Positions 34,926 to 43,499 of a stretch of 64,000 nucleotides of DNA are shown here, in pieces. Each line of letters starts with the position of its first letter. Position 1 is the first letter of the stretch. The translations under genes were made by a program, and so were the position numbers. The notes beneath the pieces are model-generated. The model was not told where the DNA came from and did no database searches. It worked only from the letters and a program-made list of their open reading frames with translations. This DNA is from Chitinophagaceae bacterium (GTDB lineage: Bacteria > Bacteroidota > Bacteroidia > Chitinophagales > Chitinophagaceae). Location of the stretch: the NCBI GenBank assembly GCA_016710745.1, contig JADJVB010000012.1:1-64000 (forward strand), read 5' to 3'.

Positions 34926-34954
34926 AAAAAAAAACCGGGGAACGAATTCCCCGG
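34926..34954 (-). terminator. Strong intrinsic terminator after ric/scdA
   Basis: Read on the minus strand, CCGGGG and CCCCGG (34935-34940 and 34949-34954) form a GC-only stem with an eight-base loop followed by nine T. It ends the ric transcript before the tnaA promoter. Confidence 0.9.
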
Positions 34955-35032
34955 ATCAAACAGTAAACTACATCAACAAATTTTAATAACCCGGTTATTG
35001 AATTGGCAGGTCAGGGTTATCTCAAAATTTAA

Positions 35033-35758
35033 TTAATTTAACTGAGCCTGCTTGTTAAACATGTTTTCTGCCAGCGGAAACAGTAAATTATTCTCCAGGT
35101 GAACGTGCTTGTGTAAATCCTCCTCAAATTCCTTTAACTCTGCCAGGCTTACCTGAAATGTGGTACAGGCATCATCTGGCGGCGTATAGGTATTCGTTAA
35201 TTCCCGGATTTTATAAAGCAGTTCACCGGCATGTTCATGTTCCTGTTCCATTACCAGTATGGGTGCATCAATGAATCCGGCGGCAAATTTTCTCCTGTGG
35301 TCGACCTCATTCAATGCGGCCACTTCTTTAATTCGGGGAAATAAGATCATTTCCTCTTTCTGCATATGCGCCGTCATCTCCTCCGTTATTTCTTTAAACA
35401 AATGAAACACGTTGATCATATAGGGGTACTGGTGGCCGTGTTTGCCGGCCACTTTTTGCAGGTGGTCAAGTATGATCGGCATGGATTGCTTTACGTAAAA
35501 ATGATGGTGAATGAGGATGTAACTGATGAGCTGCTCTGCATTCATTTCTGTAAACGGCATTTTATTGCTGTGGATCACGGCAGATCTTTCCAATTCTGCG
35601 GCAAGGGACTCTACGGAGAGGCCTTTTTCGTTACAGGCCTCTGCTAAAGTTCTTTTACCCTGACAGCAAAAATCGAGGTGGTATTTTTCCAGTACCGGAA
35701 CAGTGGAATGGTTGTTGGTTACAATGGAAGCGAGCGTTTGTTGGGCGATGGATGTCAT
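35033..35758 (-). CDS. ric: Iron-sulfur cluster repair di-iron protein (Ric/ScdA/YtfE)
   Basis: 241 residues. The ScdA N-terminal domain (TLASIVTNNHSTVPVLEKYH with FCCQGKRTLAEAC, about residues 8-44) precedes a hemerythrin-like four-helix bundle with metal-ligand histidines (ILIHHHFYVKQ, HMQKEEMILFPR, EQEHEHAGEL, HKHVHLENNLLFP). Such proteins carry a di-iron centre and repair Fe-S clusters damaged by nitric oxide or oxidants. It is preceded by a perfect palindromic FNR-type box and follows the membrane protein gene ending at 35814. This fits nitrosative stress during N-oxide respiration. Confidence 0.95.
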   Translation of the reverse strand: MTSIAQQTLASIVTNNHSTVPVLEKYHLDFCCQGKRTLAEACNEKGLSVESLAAELERSAVIHSNKMPFTEMNAEQLISYILIHHHFYVKQSMPIILDHLQKVAGKHGHQYPYMINVFHLFKEITEEMTAHMQKEEMILFPRIKEVAALNEVDHRRKFAAGFIDAPILVMEQEHEHAGELLYKIRELTNTYTPPDDACTTFQVSLAELKEFEEDLHKHVHLENNLLFPLAENMFNKQAQLN

Positions 35759-35773
35759 GATTTTCTATTTTTA

Positions 35774-35816
35774 CAAAGGTGGATATGTAAAAAATGACAA
35801 ACTGTGATTGAAATCA
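35774..35816 (-). promoter_or_regulatory. Perfect palindromic FNR-type box and -7 element of ric
   Basis: TGATTGAAATCA at 35805-35816 (flanked G...C, so TGTGA-N6-TCAC on both sides). CACCTTTG at 35774-35781 is one mismatch from TAnnTTTG; spacing 36.5. The box overlaps the last three bases of the upstream gene. The centre lies 47 to 58 bases from the start codon, as in the upstream neighbour. Confidence 0.65.
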
Positions 35817-37034
35817 CTTTTGTAAATTATTTATTTTGGTTAAGGACATCAACAGGGCTCCCGTAAACAGCAGCAGCGCAGCTCCAAGGAGCATTTCATT
35901 AATAAATGGTATTGACGTGTATGTTATGGCCGCAACACCCTGTACCATCAGTAATATTTCATTGAGCATGACAGCACCTGCAAAAATAATTACACCGGTT
36001 ACTGATCTTTTGTTTGAATAAAAATAATCTTCGGAAAACATGCTTCCCAGAAGAAACAACGTAATAACCCCCAATAAAACCAGGTGCAGATATCCAATTA
36101 CTATGGGCCTGAAACTAAAAGCAAGATTGCTCAGGGAAGGTATGGTAGAACCGAGTTGCAAAAGTAGTTTTACAGAAAGTGCAACAGCCGAACAGACCAG
36201 AATATATTTTGAAACTGTTGAGAAATGTGGGTTTAAAAGGGCCCGGTTTTTTCTGGTAAGGTGTACCAGTTGCAGCCATCCAATAACCTGGGACAGCGCT
36301 GCCAGGATAACCAGTATATACACCCAAACGGGAATATCCATCCACAATGCAGACAAAAAATAGGCAGGAACGATGGCCAGTACAAAAAACCTGAATACGC
36401 TGGTTAAAACTTTTTCTGAATCAGTATACCTGCTGATAAAGGCAGTAAACAATCCCATGCAGGCAAAAAAGAACCAGCCATTATATTGAAAATGAAGGTA
36501 AAAATACTCCGCAGCAAGGTACCAGGTTTGATGAATGACCCTGGCAACCATCATAATGGTTAAGGCAAATGCACCAACTGATGAAACGGCATTAAACAAC
36601 ACAGCTGCCTTAAACCAGGCATGTGCCGCGCTGCCCCGGGCAAGCTTATTAAGATCGCGCCAGTAAAAAAAAGCAAAAAAATAGGAAACGAAAATAGAAG
36701 CTGTTGAAAAAATGATCGAGAACAATCCATATCCTTCAATAGGAAAGGCAATCAGCATACCATAGGCTGTAAAAAGATTGGCATAGAGAAGCCATTTGTA
36801 CTTTTTATAGATGTTGTTACCCTGTTGTTTGATAAGATAGGATACCAGCAAAGCCATAATGGCTTGTGTTATCCATCCGGCAAAGGCAAAATGTGAATGG
36901 CCGTGTAACAGGTGTTTTTGATCAATAAAAGGAAGGGAATAGAGTATTTTGTATCTTAAAGTTACGCCCAGGCAGGCTACAATAAACAGGTTTATCAATG
37001 TGATCTTAAGCCAGCGGGACAGTGAAAAAACCAT
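35814..37034 (-). CDS. Uncharacterised multi-helix membrane protein with haem-copper-oxidase-like histidines
   Basis: 406 residues and about twelve transmembrane helices. HGHSHFAFAGWITQA near residues 43-57 resembles the helix II haem-ligand region of oxidase subunit I and NorB; further His occur in AEYFYLHFQYNGW and IGYLHLVLLGVITLFLLG. The conserved double-His and HxH patterns of a true oxidase are not obvious, so it is not a canonical NO reductase. NnrS-like haem-copper membrane proteins are the closest functional analogy I can offer. It lies between crp and ric with its own palindromic box, which points to a role in nitric oxide tolerance or sensing. Confidence 0.6.
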   Translation of the reverse strand: MVFSLSRWLKITLINLFIVACLGVTLRYKILYSLPFIDQKHLLHGHSHFAFAGWITQAIMALLVSYLIKQQGNNIYKKYKWLLYANLFTAYGMLIAFPIEGYGLFSIIFSTASIFVSYFFAFFYWRDLNKLARGSAAHAWFKAAVLFNAVSSVGAFALTIMMVARVIHQTWYLAAEYFYLHFQYNGWFFFACMGLFTAFISRYTDSEKVLTSVFRFFVLAIVPAYFLSALWMDIPVWVYILVILAALSQVIGWLQLVHLTRKNRALLNPHFSTVSKYILVCSAVALSVKLLLQLGSTIPSLSNLAFSFRPIVIGYLHLVLLGVITLFLLGSMFSEDYFYSNKRSVTGVIIFAGAVMLNEILLMVQGVAAITYTSIPFINEMLLGAALLLFTGALLMSLTKINNLQK

Positions 37035-37049
37035 AACTACCGTTTAATA

Positions 37050-37092
37050 CAAAATAATCGTGCCGGGTGTGAAAATAGTATGATTTGAATCA
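37050..37092 (-). promoter_or_regulatory. Perfect palindromic FNR-type box of the membrane protein gene
   Basis: TGATTTGAATCA at 37081-37092 and TTATTTTG (one mismatch, minus strand) at 37050-37057; spacing 36.5. Box-to-start distance (47 bases from 37034 to the box edge) equals that of ric. Confidence 0.65.
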
Positions 37093-37095
37093 CAA

Positions 37096-37689
37096 TCAGC
37101 AATAAACCTTCCCCTTATTGATCTGTAAATGACCTTTATGTTGCATGTTTTTCATGGTACGTATGACTGTTTCAACACGTAAACCGGTCATATCCGCGAT
37201 CTGCTGGCGGGTAAGCTGAAGCCTGTTGCATTTTGTACAGATGTTTTTTTTGTGCTCCTTAAAGTAACCAAGTAACGAACTGATGGAACCTTCGGGATTG
37301 TGATTGGCAAGCTCTTTCAGGATGAGGAACTTAAAACGCAGCCTTTGCGTAAGTAATTTTGAAAACTCAAAATGCAGTTCAGGGTTATCTTTTAAAATTT
37401 GGTGAAAAGTGAATTTGGAAATGCGGATAATTACACTGTCAGAATCAGCAATCGCACCGGCAGCATAGGGCTCATCATCAAAAAGCGGGAATTCACCAAA
37501 ACATTCGCCGGGTTCAATAAAGGTTTGGATAAATTCCTTTCCTTCATCATTAATGTTCACCCATTTTACTTTTCCTTCCACCAGTTGATGATAGAAGGTA
37601 CACACTGCTCCCTCCCGGAAAATAACTTCTCCGGCACTCACTTTTTTATAAACGCCTCCCCAGGCAAGTAATGTATCTATGTCTATCAT
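37096..37689 (-). CDS. Crp/Fnr-family transcriptional regulator
   Basis: 197 residues: cyclic-nucleotide-binding-type beta-roll (GEVIFREGAV near 20-29, PGECFGEFPLFDDEPYAAGA near 60-79) and a helix-turn-helix TRQQIADMTGLRVETVIRTM near 160-179. The recognition helix keeps the Glu and Arg that contact TGA half-sites in CRP and FNR. The N-terminal Cys cluster of FNR is absent, but Cys151 and Cys154 (CTKC) sit just before the helix-turn-helix and a third Cys ends the protein. Its own promoter has a CRP/FNR-like box, so autoregulation is likely. Prime candidate to control ric, the nos genes and cbb3. Confidence 0.9.
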   Translation of the reverse strand: MIDIDTLLAWGGVYKKVSAGEVIFREGAVCTFYHQLVEGKVKWVNINDEGKEFIQTFIEPGECFGEFPLFDDEPYAAGAIADSDSVIIRISKFTFHQILKDNPELHFEFSKLLTQRLRFKFLILKELANHNPEGSISSLLGYFKEHKKNICTKCNRLQLTRQQIADMTGLRVETVIRTMKNMQHKGHLQINKGKVYC

Positions 37690-37712
37690 CCTTTCGGTGT
37701 TTATGTTCAGGC

Positions 37713-37777
37713 CAAATGTAGCTGAGTAAAAACGCGGCCTTTATGATTCCGGGCACTCCGTAAAATGATTTTGGTCA
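37713..37777 (-). promoter_or_regulatory. CRP/FNR-like box and -7 element of crp/fnr gene
   Basis: TGATTTTGGTCA at 37766-37777 and a perfect minus-strand -7 TACATTTG at 37713-37720; spacing 58.5. The start codon is 23 bases past the -7 element. Confidence 0.6.
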
Positions 37778-37865
37778 TAGGGCAGCTGGTACCAGTCCAT
37801 CCCAAAATGTAAAGCAACAAAACAAAAGTAAAGTTTCGGGCCGTTTCTTCCTAAATATGAACTTA

Positions 37866-37908
37866 TGATTCAACGCATAAAAAAAAAGTAGCTAAGCAGG
37901 TAATCTTG
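37866..37908 (+). promoter_or_regulatory. Degenerate CRP/FNR-like box before cytochrome c-nosZ
   Basis: TGATTCAACGCA (left half intact, right half GCA for TCA) at 37866-37877, with TAATCTTG (one mismatch) at 37901-37908 and spacing 36.5. Neither element would convince alone; the exact spacing shared with other promoters raises the odds. Confidence 0.4.
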
Positions 37909-37934
37909 TATTATAAAACTAAAAATTAGACAAT

Positions 37935-38417
37935 ATGAAAAGATTAGCAATGATTTTGTTCTTGGGTACATGTATAACAGCCTGTGGCGGTGGCAGTTCA
38001 GAGGGTACCACAACTGCATCTGAAACTTCTTCCACAGAAAATACAAAAACAGCCGGTGGTAATCCGTCTTACGATCCCAACAGGGGCGAAGGCAAGTTCA
38101 CAAAAGTGGAATTGGGAGAAACCCTGGATGCGGCGATGGCAGCCAATGGGCAAAAAGTATTTGAGGTAAAATGTGTGAGTTGCCATAAACTAACCAGCGA
38201 AAAACTGGTGGGCCCCGGTTGGCTGGGGGTAACTGAACGTCATACTGCAGAGTGGATTATGAATTTTGCAACGAACACAGATGCCATGCTGGATAAGGAT
38301 CCTAAAGCACAGGCGCAATTGGAGATCTGCCTGGTACGTATGCCCAATCAGAATATTGCAGATGAAGATGCCAGGAATGTATATGAATTCATGCGTAAAA
38401 ATGACGGTGTAAAATAA
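37935..38417 (+). CDS. Lipoprotein cytochrome c (putative NosZ electron donor)
   Basis: 160 residues: lipoprotein signal with Cys17 (CITAC), a Thr/Ser-rich linker to residue 40, and one class I c-type haem site C80-V-S-C-H84. VRMPNQ near the C-terminus supplies the Met ligand. Attached to the membrane on the periplasmic side, it probably passes electrons to NosZ, whose gene follows after 51 bases. It resembles the NosC-type cytochromes of clade II nos clusters. A perfect palindrome lies in the short gap to nosZ. Confidence 0.88.
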   Translation: MKRLAMILFLGTCITACGGGSSEGTTTASETSSTENTKTAGGNPSYDPNRGEGKFTKVELGETLDAAMAANGQKVFEVKCVSCHKLTSEKLVGPGWLGVTERHTAEWIMNFATNTDAMLDKDPKAQAQLEICLVRMPNQNIADEDARNVYEFMRKNDGVK

Positions 38418-38437
38418 TATATCATAATTAACCTGCT

Positions 38438-38453
38438 CCCGGTAATTACCGGG
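38438..38453 (+). repeat. Palindromic hairpin between cytochrome c and nosZ
   Basis: CCCGGTAATTACCGGG is a perfect 16-base palindrome in the 51-base gap. It lacks a T tract, so it may act as an mRNA-stabilising or partial termination structure more than as a full terminator. Confidence 0.5.
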
Positions 38454-38468
38454 TTAAAACAATCAAAA

Positions 38469-40463
38469 ATGAAAAATTATAAACTATTGCCAGTAGCTGT
38501 TTTTGCATTCAGTTTGCTGTTGGGTTTCAACGCCTGTAAACCTAAAAATGCGGGTTCGGCTGTAAGTTCCGATGCAGCAGCCAAAACTTATGTGGCCCCC
38601 GGTAAATACGATGAGTTTTACAATTTCGTTTCAGGTGGTTTCAGCGGTCAATTGAGTACTTACGGATTGCCATCGGGCCGTTTACTCCGCGTTATCCCTG
38701 TTTTTTCGGTTGATCCTGAAAAAGGATGGGGTTACAGCGAAGAAACCAAACCGATGCTGAATACATCGCATGGTTTTGTGCCCTGGGATGATCTGCACCA
38801 CGTACAACTCTCAAAAACAAATGGTGAGTATGATGGCAGGTGGGTTTTTGGAAATGCCAACAATACACCGCGTGTTGCCCGTATTGACCTGAAAACCTTC
38901 CGTACGGCGGAGATCATTGAATTACCAAACAGCGGCGGTAATCACTCTTCACCTTTTATTACCGAAAATACAGAGTATGTTGTTGCCGGTACACGTTTCA
39001 GTATTCCACCGGATGATGTCAACGGCGATGTACCCATCAGTACATACAAAAAGAACTTTAAGGGAACGATCAGTTTTATCAGCGTACAGAAAGATAATGG
39101 CGCCATGGATATTGCCTTTCAATTGCGTTGCCCTGGTTTTAATTTTGATTTGAGCCGTGCAGGAAAAGGTGTTTCAAGCGGTTGGTTCTTCTTCTCTACC
39201 TATAACACCGAACAGGCCTACACTTTACTGGAAGTAAATGCCTCACAAAAAGACAAGGATTTTGTAATGGCGATTAACTGGAAAAAAGCAGAGGAATATA
39301 TTAAGGCCGGCAAAGGAAGAAAGCAGTCTGTAAAATATGCACATAATGTATATGACGAAAAAACCCATTCATCAACATCTACAATAAAAACAGAAGTTAC
39401 CATAATGGATGTTAAGGATTTTCCGGATATCGCTTATTTCTTCCCCTGTCCTAAATCGCCGCACGGTTGCGATGTTAGCCCAACCGGTGAATACATTGTT
39501 GGGAGCGGAAAATTGGCCGCTTTAATTCCTGTATTCAGCTTTGATAAGATGATAAAAGCCATTGCGGCCAAAGATTATATCGGCAATTTTGACGGTATTC
39601 CCATCCTGAAATACGAATCTGTATTGTATGGTGAAGTGAAGAAACCCGGTCTTGGCCCTTTACATACCGAATTTGATGACAAAGGAAATGCCTATACGTC
39701 CATGTTCGTGTCGTCTGAGGTGGTAAAATGGAATATAAAAGACCTGAAAGTTTTAGACAGGGCACCAACCTACTATTCGGTAGGTCACTTATGCGTTGCC
39801 GGTGGTGATACCAAAAAACCGTATGGTAAATATTTGGTTGCCTACAATAAAATAACAAAGGATCGCTTCCTGCCAACCGGCCCCGAATTATCGCAGAGTG
39901 CCCAATTGTACGACATCAGCGGTGATAAAATGCAGTTGATCTTGGATTTTCCAACGATTGGAGAACCGCACTATGCTCAGATTGTAGCGGCTGACCTGAT
40001 AAAAAACAATTCAACCAAGTTCTTTAAAATGGAAGACAATAAAAATCCATATTTCTCCAACGGTGAAGGCGGTACAAAAGTAGTGCGTACAGGAAACAGG
40101 GTTGATGTATATATGACTGCTATTCGTTCTCACCTCACACCGGATAATATAGAAGGGGTAAAAATGGGAGATGAAGTGTATTTCCACGTTACCAACCTCG
40201 AACAGGATTGGGATGTTCCGCATGGCTTTGCCATTAAAGGTGCACTTACCGGTGAGTTATTGATCATGCCGGGCGAAACACAAACCTTGAAATGGGTTCC
40301 GGACAGGGTAGGTATTTCACCTTTTTATTGCACCGATTTCTGTAGTGCTTTGCACCAGGAAATGTCGGGCTATGTGCGGGTGTCGCCGGCCGGAAGTAAT
40401 GTGCCGTTGAAATTTGGAACCGGTAAAATTGAACCAACAGCCGATTCTGTAAAAACGAAATAA
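38469..40463 (+). CDS. nosZ: Nitrous-oxide reductase, clade II (Sec-exported)
   Basis: 664 residues with a Sec-type lipoprotein-like signal (LLLGFNAC, Cys23) instead of a Tat signal, the mark of clade II. CuZ ligands appear as DDLHHVQLS, GGNHSSPF, SPHGCDVSPTGEY, GPLHTEFDDKGNA, VGHLCVAG and IGEPHYAQI. The C-terminal CuA motif is C621-T-D-F-C625-S-A-L-H629-Q-E-M632. It reduces N2O to N2 in the periplasm. A strong terminator follows, so nosL-D-F-Y must rely on read-through or a separate promoter. No Tat twin arginine and no NosR are seen. Confidence 0.97.
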   Translation: MKNYKLLPVAVFAFSLLLGFNACKPKNAGSAVSSDAAAKTYVAPGKYDEFYNFVSGGFSGQLSTYGLPSGRLLRVIPVFSVDPEKGWGYSEETKPMLNTSHGFVPWDDLHHVQLSKTNGEYDGRWVFGNANNTPRVARIDLKTFRTAEIIELPNSGGNHSSPFITENTEYVVAGTRFSIPPDDVNGDVPISTYKKNFKGTISFISVQKDNGAMDIAFQLRCPGFNFDLSRAGKGVSSGWFFFSTYNTEQAYTLLEVNASQKDKDFVMAINWKKAEEYIKAGKGRKQSVKYAHNVYDEKTHSSTSTIKTEVTIMDVKDFPDIAYFFPCPKSPHGCDVSPTGEYIVGSGKLAALIPVFSFDKMIKAIAAKDYIGNFDGIPILKYESVLYGEVKKPGLGPLHTEFDDKGNAYTSMFVSSEVVKWNIKDLKVLDRAPTYYSVGHLCVAGGDTKKPYGKYLVAYNKITKDRFLPTGPELSQSAQLYDISGDKMQLILDFPTIGEPHYAQIVAADLIKNNSTKFFKMEDNKNPYFSNGEGGTKVVRTGNRVDVYMTAIRSHLTPDNIEGVKMGDEVYFHVTNLEQDWDVPHGFAIKGALTGELLIMPGETQTLKWVPDRVGISPFYCTDFCSALHQEMSGYVRVSPAGSNVPLKFGTGKIEPTADSVKTK

Positions 40464-40472
40464 TATTTTTAG

Positions 40473-40507
40473 AAAGAACAGGCTGATAAAAAGCCTGTTC
40501 TTTTTTT
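40473..40507 (+). terminator. Intrinsic terminator after nosZ
   Basis: AAAGAACAGGC (40473-40483) pairs with GCCTGTTCTTT (40493-40503) around a nine-base loop, followed by T. It likely lowers expression of the accessory genes relative to nosZ. Confidence 0.85.
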
Positions 40508-40531
40508 ACGTGGATTTATAAAAATAAAGAG

Positions 40532-41554
40532 ATGAAGAACAATAGATTAAAACCATGGGTAAGGATATTATTGGTCCTGTGCGGGCTGGCTTTAGTAGCT
40601 GTTTTTTTTGTTCCGCTTTGGTATATTGACCTGGATGCACCCCAATATCCCGAAGGTCTCAGGCTGTTGATCTATCCCGATCAATTAGCCGGCAATGTAG
40701 ATATTATCAATGGTCTGAACCATTACATTGGTATGAAGACCCTGCACACCGAAGACTTTCTTGAGTTTACCGTTCTCCCGTACATCATTGGCTTTTTTGC
40801 CTTTTTTTTTGTGGCTGCCGGCGTTATTGCCCGAAGAAAATTATTGTATGTATTATTTGTGATGTTCGTAAGTTTTGGTGTTTTGGCCATGTACGATTTC
40901 TGGCGTTGGGAATATAATTATGGTCACCATTTAAATCCTGACGCGGCCATTATCATTCCGGGAATGGCTTATCAGCCTCCTTTGATCGGATTTAAACAAT
41001 TGCTCAATTTTGGTGCTTATTCGATGCCCGATATTGGCGGATGGATTTTTATTGGTGTGGGTGCCTTATTGTTTTTTGCCACCGTGAAAGTTTGGCGCAG
41101 CGCACAAGCAGTAAAAAGAAAAAAAACTGTACCAACGGTGATGGCATTTATATTTCTAACAGCCATGCTTTCCTGTAACACAGGTCCCGAGCCACTTAAC
41201 ACTGGTGTAGATAATTGCCATTTTTGCAAAATGACCATCAGTGATGTACGGTTTGGGGCTGAGATCGTTACAAAAAAAGGGAAGATATATAAGTTTGATG
41301 ATACCCATTGCCTTATTAATTTCATGAAAAAAGGAGATGTACGATCAGGCGATATAAAAAATACCTATCTCACCAATTATGCCGGCGATCACCGGTTAAT
41401 TGAAGTTAATAATGCGTTGTTGCTGCAGGCAGCCGAACTGAGAAGCCCCATGGGAGGTAATGTGGCTGCCTTCGACAACAGGGACAGTTTACAGGTTATT
41501 CAAAAACGTTTCAAAGGAAATACAGTTAGCTGGAATGAACTGTTAAAGCCTTGA
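40532..41554 (+). CDS. nosL: NosL fused to an N-terminal membrane domain
   Basis: 340 residues. Residues 1-190 have about four to five transmembrane helices with DIINGLNHYIGMKTL in a periplasmic loop. Residues 205-340 are NosL, with a lipoprotein-like LSC and the Cu(I)-binding D-N-C-H-F-C-K-M motif. NosL delivers copper to NosZ. In other phyla NosL is a plain lipoprotein; this fusion is usual for Bacteroidota. The stop overlaps the nosD TTG start by 4 bases. I see no dyad of the regulon class between it and the nosZ terminator. Confidence 0.85.
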   Translation: MKNNRLKPWVRILLVLCGLALVAVFFVPLWYIDLDAPQYPEGLRLLIYPDQLAGNVDIINGLNHYIGMKTLHTEDFLEFTVLPYIIGFFAFFFVAAGVIARRKLLYVLFVMFVSFGVLAMYDFWRWEYNYGHHLNPDAAIIIPGMAYQPPLIGFKQLLNFGAYSMPDIGGWIFIGVGALLFFATVKVWRSAQAVKRKKTVPTVMAFIFLTAMLSCNTGPEPLNTGVDNCHFCKMTISDVRFGAEIVTKKGKIYKFDDTHCLINFMKKGDVRSGDIKNTYLTNYAGDHRLIEVNNALLLQAAELRSPMGGNVAAFDNRDSLQVIQKRFKGNTVSWNELLKP

Positions 41555-42786
41555 AAAAGGTAATTTACATATCGCTGTTGATCTTACTTGCAAACGCCGT
41601 TTTTGCAAAGATCATCCGCGTAGGTAAACAACGCGCCGTTAAAACCATTCAGGCGGGTTTGGTACTGGCGCTGGACGGAGATACTGTGCTGGTGGATGCC
41701 GGAACCTATCACGAGAAAAATATCCTCATTAAAAAGTCCATATCCTTCATTGGGGTAAACCATCCGGTGCTGGATGGCGATAATAAATTCGAAGTGATCT
41801 CTATCAGGGCAAATGGAGTGTTGGTAGATGGGTTCCATATTATTAATACCGGCATTTCGAGTATTGAAGATTATGCGGGCATTAAAGTTTACAGCAGCCG
41901 GGATGCCGTTATACGCAACAATATTCTTAATAAAACATTTTTTGGTATTTATATTGAGTATGGGGTTAACTGCCTCGTTGAAAATAATACCCTAACGGCA
42001 AACAGTAAAGTTGAACAGGAAAGCGGCAATGGCATTCATGCCTGGAAAAGCGATAGTCTTCGCATCCTCGGTAATACCATTACGGGCCATCGCGATGGGA
42101 TCTATTTTGAATTTGTAAAAAACTCCGTAATCTGGAGAAATGTTTCAGAAAAAAACCTGCGGTATGGATTGCATTTTATGTTTTCGAACAACGATGCCTA
42201 TTACTGTAACCTATTCAGGAATAATGGGGCAGGGGTGGCCGTGATGTTTTCGAAAGAGCTGAAAATGGTGAATAATATATTTGAAGAGAACTGGGGTGAT
42301 GGGGCCTATGGTTTACTGCTGAAAGAGATCAGCGACGGCTTTATTGAGAATAATAAATTTTATAAAAATACTTCGGGCATTTTTATGGAAGGCGCCAACC
42401 GTATTTATATGGATAAAAATGTGTTTGAAGCCAACGGCTGGGCCATGCAAATACAGGCCAGTTGTGCAGATGTAACACTGGTACACAGCAACTTTATGGG
42501 CAATACCTTCGACGTGGGCACCAACGGCAGCCTGGTTTTAAATACATTCAACAATAATTACTGGGATAAATACGAAGGCTACGATTTAAATAAAGACAAA
42601 CTGGGTGATGTGCCTTACCGGCCGGTGAGTTTATATTCCATGATCATTCAGCAAAATCCCCCGGCGATGATCTTGTTCAGGAGCCTGATGAGTTCCCTGT
42701 TGGATAAAACCGAAAAATTGTTGCCATCGCTTACGCCCGAAAATCTAAAAGATGAACATCCGTTAATGAAACCACTACCATTATGA
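41551..42786 (+). CDS. nosD: NosD periplasmic copper-maturation protein
   Basis: 411 residues with a signal peptide (to about VFA, residue 19) and right-handed beta-helix repeats typical of carbohydrate-binding/sugar hydrolase-like NosD (VLVDAGTYHEKNILIKKSIS, then NNIL, NNTLT, NRIYMDKNVFEANGWAMQIQ). It works with NosFY to assemble the CuZ centre. TTG start at 41551, overlapping the nosL stop; the stop overlaps the nosF start. Confidence 0.92.
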   Translation: MKKVIYISLLILLANAVFAKIIRVGKQRAVKTIQAGLVLALDGDTVLVDAGTYHEKNILIKKSISFIGVNHPVLDGDNKFEVISIRANGVLVDGFHIINTGISSIEDYAGIKVYSSRDAVIRNNILNKTFFGIYIEYGVNCLVENNTLTANSKVEQESGNGIHAWKSDSLRILGNTITGHRDGIYFEFVKNSVIWRNVSEKNLRYGLHFMFSNNDAYYCNLFRNNGAGVAVMFSKELKMVNNIFEENWGDGAYGLLLKEISDGFIENNKFYKNTSGIFMEGANRIYMDKNVFEANGWAMQIQASCADVTLVHSNFMGNTFDVGTNGSLVLNTFNNNYWDKYEGYDLNKDKLGDVPYRPVSLYSMIIQQNPPAMILFRSLMSSLLDKTEKLLPSLTPENLKDEHPLMKPLPL

Positions 42787-43490
42787 TCATAGCCAGTAAT
42801 GTATCGAAAAATTTTGGCAGGCTCAAAGCGTTGGATAATGTTTCTGTTACCTGTAACAAGGGTGAATGTATTGCATTAATTGGGCCAAATGGTTGTGGTA
42901 AAACCACCCTGATCAAAAGTATTTTAGGTATGGTGGTAACCGACAGTGGCTTTATTACTTTCAACGGGCAAAACATAAAACGTAATTGGAAGTACCGTGA
43001 AAATATTGGTTATATGCCGCAGATCGGCCGCTACCCCGAGAGTATGACGATCGGGCAGGTGCTGGATATGATGAAGGATATTCGTGGCAGTAAAGATGCT
43101 TTGCCGGATGAAGACCTGATCAATTCATTTGGTTTAAAACACATGATGGCCAAACGGGTGCGAACGCTCTCTGGCGGAACAAGGCAAAAAGTAAGTGCGG
43201 CCCTGGCGTTTTTAGTTAATCCTGATCTGTTGATCCTGGATGAACCCACTGCCGGGCTGGATCCTGTTTCATCCGAAATGTTGAAAGAAAAGATCATCGC
43301 CGAAAAAAATAAAGGAAAATTGGTGTTGATCACATCGCATATTTTAAGTGAGCTGGATGACCTGGTAAGCCAGGTTATTTTTATGCAGGATGGAAAACTT
43401 TGTTTTCACAAGAGTATCCTCGCTTTGAAAGCCGATACCGGCGAAGAGAAGTTATCAAAAGCCATTGCGAATGTGATGTTGAGCAGATAA
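42783..43490 (+). CDS. nosF: NosF ABC transporter ATPase
   Basis: 235 residues with Walker A (GPNGCGKTT near 34-42), signature LSGGTRQKVSAAL near 128-140, Walker B (DLLILDEPTAG). It energises the NosY permease for CuZ assembly. The start overlaps the nosD stop and the nosY start lies 9 bases after it, so tight co-expression is expected. Confidence 0.93.
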   Translation: MIIASNVSKNFGRLKALDNVSVTCNKGECIALIGPNGCGKTTLIKSILGMVVTDSGFITFNGQNIKRNWKYRENIGYMPQIGRYPESMTIGQVLDMMKDIRGSKDALPDEDLINSFGLKHMMAKRVRTLSGGTRQKVSAALAFLVNPDLLILDEPTAGLDPVSSEMLKEKIIAEKNKGKLVLITSHILSELDDLVSQVIFMQDGKLCFHKSILALKADTGEEKLSKAIANVMLSR

Positions 43491-43499
43491 ATTTAATCC

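Noticed and set aside
35814..37034. NO reductase (NorB) call for the multi-helix protein
   Set aside because: The complete haem and iron ligand set of NorB is not seen; only one histidine cluster resembles it.
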